Source: T1SED10-198M sp003554345 [NCBI: Candidatus Sumerlaeota bacterium] (GTDB taxonomy: Bacteria; Sumerlaeota; T1SED10-198M). From it: a stretch of 7,939 nucleotides of DNA. Location of the stretch: assembly GCA_003554345.1 (NCBI GenBank), contig PWGE01000308.1, forward strand, positions 1 through 7,939, written 5' to 3'. The notes under the pieces were generated by a model that saw only the letters and a program-made list of their open reading frames with translations, was not told the origin of the DNA and searched no databases. This document shows, piece by piece, positions 6,007-7,939 of the stretch; within the stretch, counting starts at the first letter, position 1; each line of letters starts with the position of its first letter. The position numbers and the translations under genes were made by a program.

Positions 6007-7347
6007 TTAATGAGTCTTTTTATCTGAATCTGACGGGAAGGTACAGCGATAACCTTCTTGTATAATATGTGTATAGAACAGGTCGACCAGTTCTTCCTCG
6101 AGGCGTGAGAAGGGCCCTCTTATGCCACTTTCTGAAGTGTTGGCTCCATTGATCAGAACAATTATTCCAAAGTTGGTATCCTGGTGACGGGTATAGTAGG
6201 TGTTTGTGATAACTCCATAGGCGGCTCCGCTGTGACCGTACAGGGTATAACCGTCTAATAACTCATCGGTAATGTGAATACCCAGCCCTTTTTTTTTGTA
6301 TAAACCATTGAAGGTGGCTGGACCGCCTTTATCAGTTTTGACACTTATTTCATGCATTTTCTTGATTGACTCGGGCGAAAAAATCTTTCTGTGGTCACAG
6401 GTTCCATTATTTATCATGAGTCGGACAAAGTTTGTAAGTTCCCTGGCATTGGAGATCATTCCCCCCTGGGGACTGTAAAGCCCTCCATGTGTACCCGGCA
6501 GATAATGTTCCCATTCAGGAAGAGAGGGCAACAGGGTGGGAGTAAAAGAGGTCGATGCACCATTTTGAAATCTGTATAAAACAGCGCTATTCTCTCTGGC
6601 TTTATCTCTGAAATTAAAAGTGCTTTGATTCATGTTTAAAGGGGAAAGGATGGTTTCTTCTACGTATTCAGCAAAGGTCTTTCCGGATATGCTTTCTATA
6701 ACAGCACCTAATACAATGGTTGCCATATTTGAATACTCGAACTCCCTACCGGGTTCAAAATCCGCCCAGATGTCACTCTCATAAAATCTTCCTTCTTTTG
6801 AAAAATAGTCATCTAAGGTGGGGGGAGGATCTTCACTGCGGGCTGCTACTACAAAAGGAATGTAATTCCCGTCGGCAATAGCAGAAGTGTGGTTCATCAG
6901 TTGCCTGGCGGTGACAGGGGTATCTGGATGTTGAGGATGGTGAATAGGGGTGGTGATATGTTCGAGGTACTTATTAATGTCTTCATCTATATCCAATAGG
7001 TTTTCTTCAACTAATTTCATGGCTGCCAGACAGGCAAAAGATTTCGAGATGGAAGCAATGCGAATGGTATGTTCTTCTTTCATTGGTATGTTATTTTGCA
7101 TATCAAACCAGCCGTAACTTCCGGACCAGATGGTTTTATTTTCCTTTACTACAGCCGCGGAAAGACCTGCAACCCTGTACTTTTCAAGCAGCAACATGAT
7201 GTGCTCATCCAGAAAGTCAGATGCCTGATGAGAGGGATAATGCTGAAACCCTGTCTTTTTGGGTTGAGGATTTTGAAGGTTCCCTGGAGCATTGCCGGAA
7301 ACTTGAAACATGAATGCCACTCCTATAAATAATAAAAATATTTTCAT
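6007..7347 (-). CDS. Exported serine hydrolase, beta-lactamase / penicillin-binding-protein-like family
   Basis: A 446-residue protein of the class C beta-lactamase-like serine hydrolases (COG1680 type). An N-terminal signal peptide (about 1-20, MKIFLLFIGVAFMFQVSG) directs it across the inner membrane; there is no lipobox Cys. The catalytic S-x-x-K is SISK (S99, K102), the Tyr motif is YSN (Y205, N207), and the third motif is HSG (H372-G374) rather than KTG. That pattern is more usual in esterases, D-aminopeptidases and PBP4*-like enzymes than in true beta-lactamases. GLYSPQGGMIS (about 289-299) is another family hallmark. The ATG at 7347 is chosen because GGGAG lies 6 nt upstream; a TTG one codon earlier is too close to it. 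The substrate, whether peptide, ester or cell-wall fragment, cannot be told. It stands alone, divergent from the genes to the right. Confidence 0.92.
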   Translation of the reverse strand: MKIFLLFIGVAFMFQVSGNAPGNLQNPQPKKTGFQHYPSHQASDFLDEHIMLLLEKYRVAGLSAAVVKENKTIWSGSYGWFDMQNNIPMKEEHTIRIASISKSFACLAAMKLVEENLLDIDEDINKYLEHITTPIHHPQHPDTPVTARQLMNHTSAIADGNYIPFVVAARSEDPPPTLDDYFSKEGRFYESDIWADFEPGREFEYSNMATIVLGAVIESISGKTFAEYVEETILSPLNMNQSTFNFRDKARENSAVLYRFQNGASTSFTPTLLPSLPEWEHYLPGTHGGLYSPQGGMISNARELTNFVRLMINNGTCDHRKIFSPESIKKMHEISVKTDKGGPATFNGLYKKKGLGIHITDELLDGYTLYGHSGAAYGVITNTYYTRHQDTNFGIIVLINGANTSESGIRGPFSRLEEELVDLFYTHIIQEGYRCTFPSDSDKKTH

Positions 7348-7415
7348 CAAATTCTCCCATTATGGACAATTTTTAAGACATATATTTTACCTTGAAGTTG
7401 CTGGAAAGAAACCCT

Positions 7416-7435
7416 CTATAAAGAGCTATAAAAAG
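7416..7435. repeat. Tandem 10-bp repeat (two copies, 9 of 10 identical)
   Basis: CTATAAAGAG is followed directly by CTATAAAAAG. It lies about 70-90 nt upstream of the hydrolase start. Two copies one helical turn apart could be a direct-repeat binding site, or simply AT-rich slippage. Confidence 0.4.
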
Positions 7436-7624
7436 AAAAAACCTTGTGAAAAGGGGCTTATCGCCTTTAAGAATTCTTCAGTGAGAAAAGTGTCAATATG
7501 AAGATGGTTTCTTTAAACAATTCAGCAATGTCTTTTCTGTCATATATGGTGTCTCTTTAGTTTATGCCGTTTCATTTAACATTAAAGGGCAATGTTTTTA
7601 CAGGGAAATCAAGAGAATGAAACC

Positions 7625-7652
7625 TTTCAATTTGTTTTTGATTCTTTATAAT
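7625..7652 (+). promoter_or_regulatory. Candidate promoter of the small exported protein operon
   Basis: A perfect -10 TATAAT (7647-7652) has only a weak -35 (TTTCAA, 7625-7630, 3 of 6) at 16 nt. The predicted start near 7659 would give a leader of about 28 nt, ending in a GAGG ribosome site. Confidence 0.4.
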
Positions 7653-7687
7653 GGGATATATCAACTAAAATAAAGTGAGGCATTGCC

Positions 7688-7858
7688 ATGGGTAAAAAAA
7701 AGATGTTTATGCTTGCCCTGATTGGCGTTTTTATGGGACTCAGTGCCTTCTCATCTTCTCATTTCAGTCTGGTGAGACAGGCAGGATATATGGAGTCGGA
7801 AGTATTCAGTCTGGATATAAGAGAAACCCAGGCTCAACATTGGGAGTTGTACGAATGA
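7688..7858 (+). CDS. Small exported protein, 56 aa, function unknown
   Basis: A complete short gene. GAGG lies 7 nt before the ATG, the same arrangement as at the ligase gene. The N-terminus is a textbook signal peptide: MGKKK, then a hydrophobic core to about residue 20 (MFMLALIGVFMGLSA), with a plausible cut after LSA or in the following FSSS. The remaining 30-36 residues are small and acidic (six Asp/Glu, two Arg), end in HWELYE, and contain no Cys, lipobox or obvious repeat. The stop overlaps the start of the next exported ORF (ATGA), so the two are probably translated together. I do not recognise the family. A secreted peptide or peptide precursor is possible; a small partner of the next protein is another option. 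Confidence 0.65.
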   Translation: MGKKKMFMLALIGVFMGLSAFSSSHFSLVRQAGYMESEVFSLDIRETQAQHWELYE

Positions 7859-7939
7859 GAAAAATACTGTTTATGATTTTGATTGTTTTGTTTGCTGGCC
7901 GGGCATTTTCGAGAAGCCCACTGGTATCGAATATTCGGG
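7855..7939 (+). CDS. Exported protein, N-terminal fragment (continues past the right edge)
   Basis: Only 28 codons are visible. The product begins MRKILFMILIVLFAGRAFSR, a signal peptide with a short basic N-region and a strongly hydrophobic core, then SPLVSNIR at the window edge. The ATG overlaps the stop of the small exported protein gene (ATGA). A GGGAG ribosome site lies 8 nt upstream inside that gene. These two points support both genes being translated. There is no lipobox in view. The mature domain is outside the window, so no function can be given. Confidence 0.6.
   Translation, partial: MRKILFMILIVLFAGRAFSRSPLVSNIR

Larger units (their letters stand above)
7348..7687. other. Divergent intergenic region (about 340 nt)
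   Basis: It separates the minus-strand serine hydrolase from the plus-strand small exported protein and must carry promoters for both. A plus-strand promoter is seen near 7625-7652. For the hydrolase, a perfect TTGACA lies on the minus strand (7496-7491) but lacks a good -10 at the right distance. Also present are a tandem decamer (7416-7435), a 10-bp palindrome AAGAATTCTT (7469-7478), and 9-bp inverted arms AAAGAAACC (7405-7413) and GGTTTCTTT (7506-7514). A 63-codon plus frame (7310-7501) starts inside the hydrolase gene and is not coding in character. Confidence 0.5.

Noticed and set aside
5900-6010. 36-codon plus-strand frame from ATG at 5900
   Set aside because: It is Met-rich with no well-spaced ribosome site, and the alternative frame through the same DNA is far more protein-like.
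7310-7501. 63-codon plus-strand open frame across the hydrolase start
   Set aside because: It overlaps the hydrolase signal peptide region, is Lys/Ser-rich from AT-rich DNA and lacks a ribosome site.
1-7939. CRISPR arrays, insertion sequences, tRNA, rRNA
   Set aside because: No regularly spaced repeats, transposase motifs or recognisable RNA gene sequences were seen on either strand.

Overview
The window (about 40-45% GC by eye) looks like a bacterial chromosome, probably from an anaerobe. The grounds are a ferredoxin-type subunit of a 2-oxoacid:ferredoxin oxidoreductase next to an acyl-CoA ligase, and a radical SAM enzyme. Shine-Dalgarno sites are clear at several starts (GAGG or GGGAG, 6-8 nt before ATG), and promoter-like sequences resemble sigma-70 boxes. 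This argues against Bacteroidetes, which largely lack such signals. The phylum cannot be fixed from the sequence; Aminicenantes-like or Desulfobacterota-like lineages are guesses only. No transposase, CRISPR array, tRNA or rRNA was seen.

Positions 1-2506 (minus strand) hold a compact operon. A good promoter precedes an XRE-cupin regulator, then an AMP-forming acyl-CoA ligase, then the start of a two-cluster 4Fe-4S protein that runs off the left edge. Together they suggest activation of an organic acid to its CoA thioester, coupled to a ferredoxin-dependent 2-oxoacid oxidoreductase. The reaction could run in either direction.

Positions 2743-5804 (minus strand) hold a GT4-type glycosyltransferase and, 377 nt upstream of it, a large B12-domain-type radical SAM protein. 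The gap between them has no convincing gene but several well-paired hairpins. The radical SAM promoter is overlapped by two dyads, which suggests it is regulated. This pair may belong to surface glycan or glycolipid modification, but that is inference.

Positions 5805-6006 are intergenic and contain a protein-like open frame on the plus strand with no start codon, possibly a gene remnant. Positions 6007-7347 (minus strand) encode an exported serine hydrolase of the beta-lactamase/PBP family.

A divergent intergenic region of about 340 nt follows. On the plus strand a 56-residue exported small protein then overlaps (ATGA) a second exported protein that runs off the right edge. This coupled pair of secreted ORFs, neither recognised, is the least explained coding material in the window.
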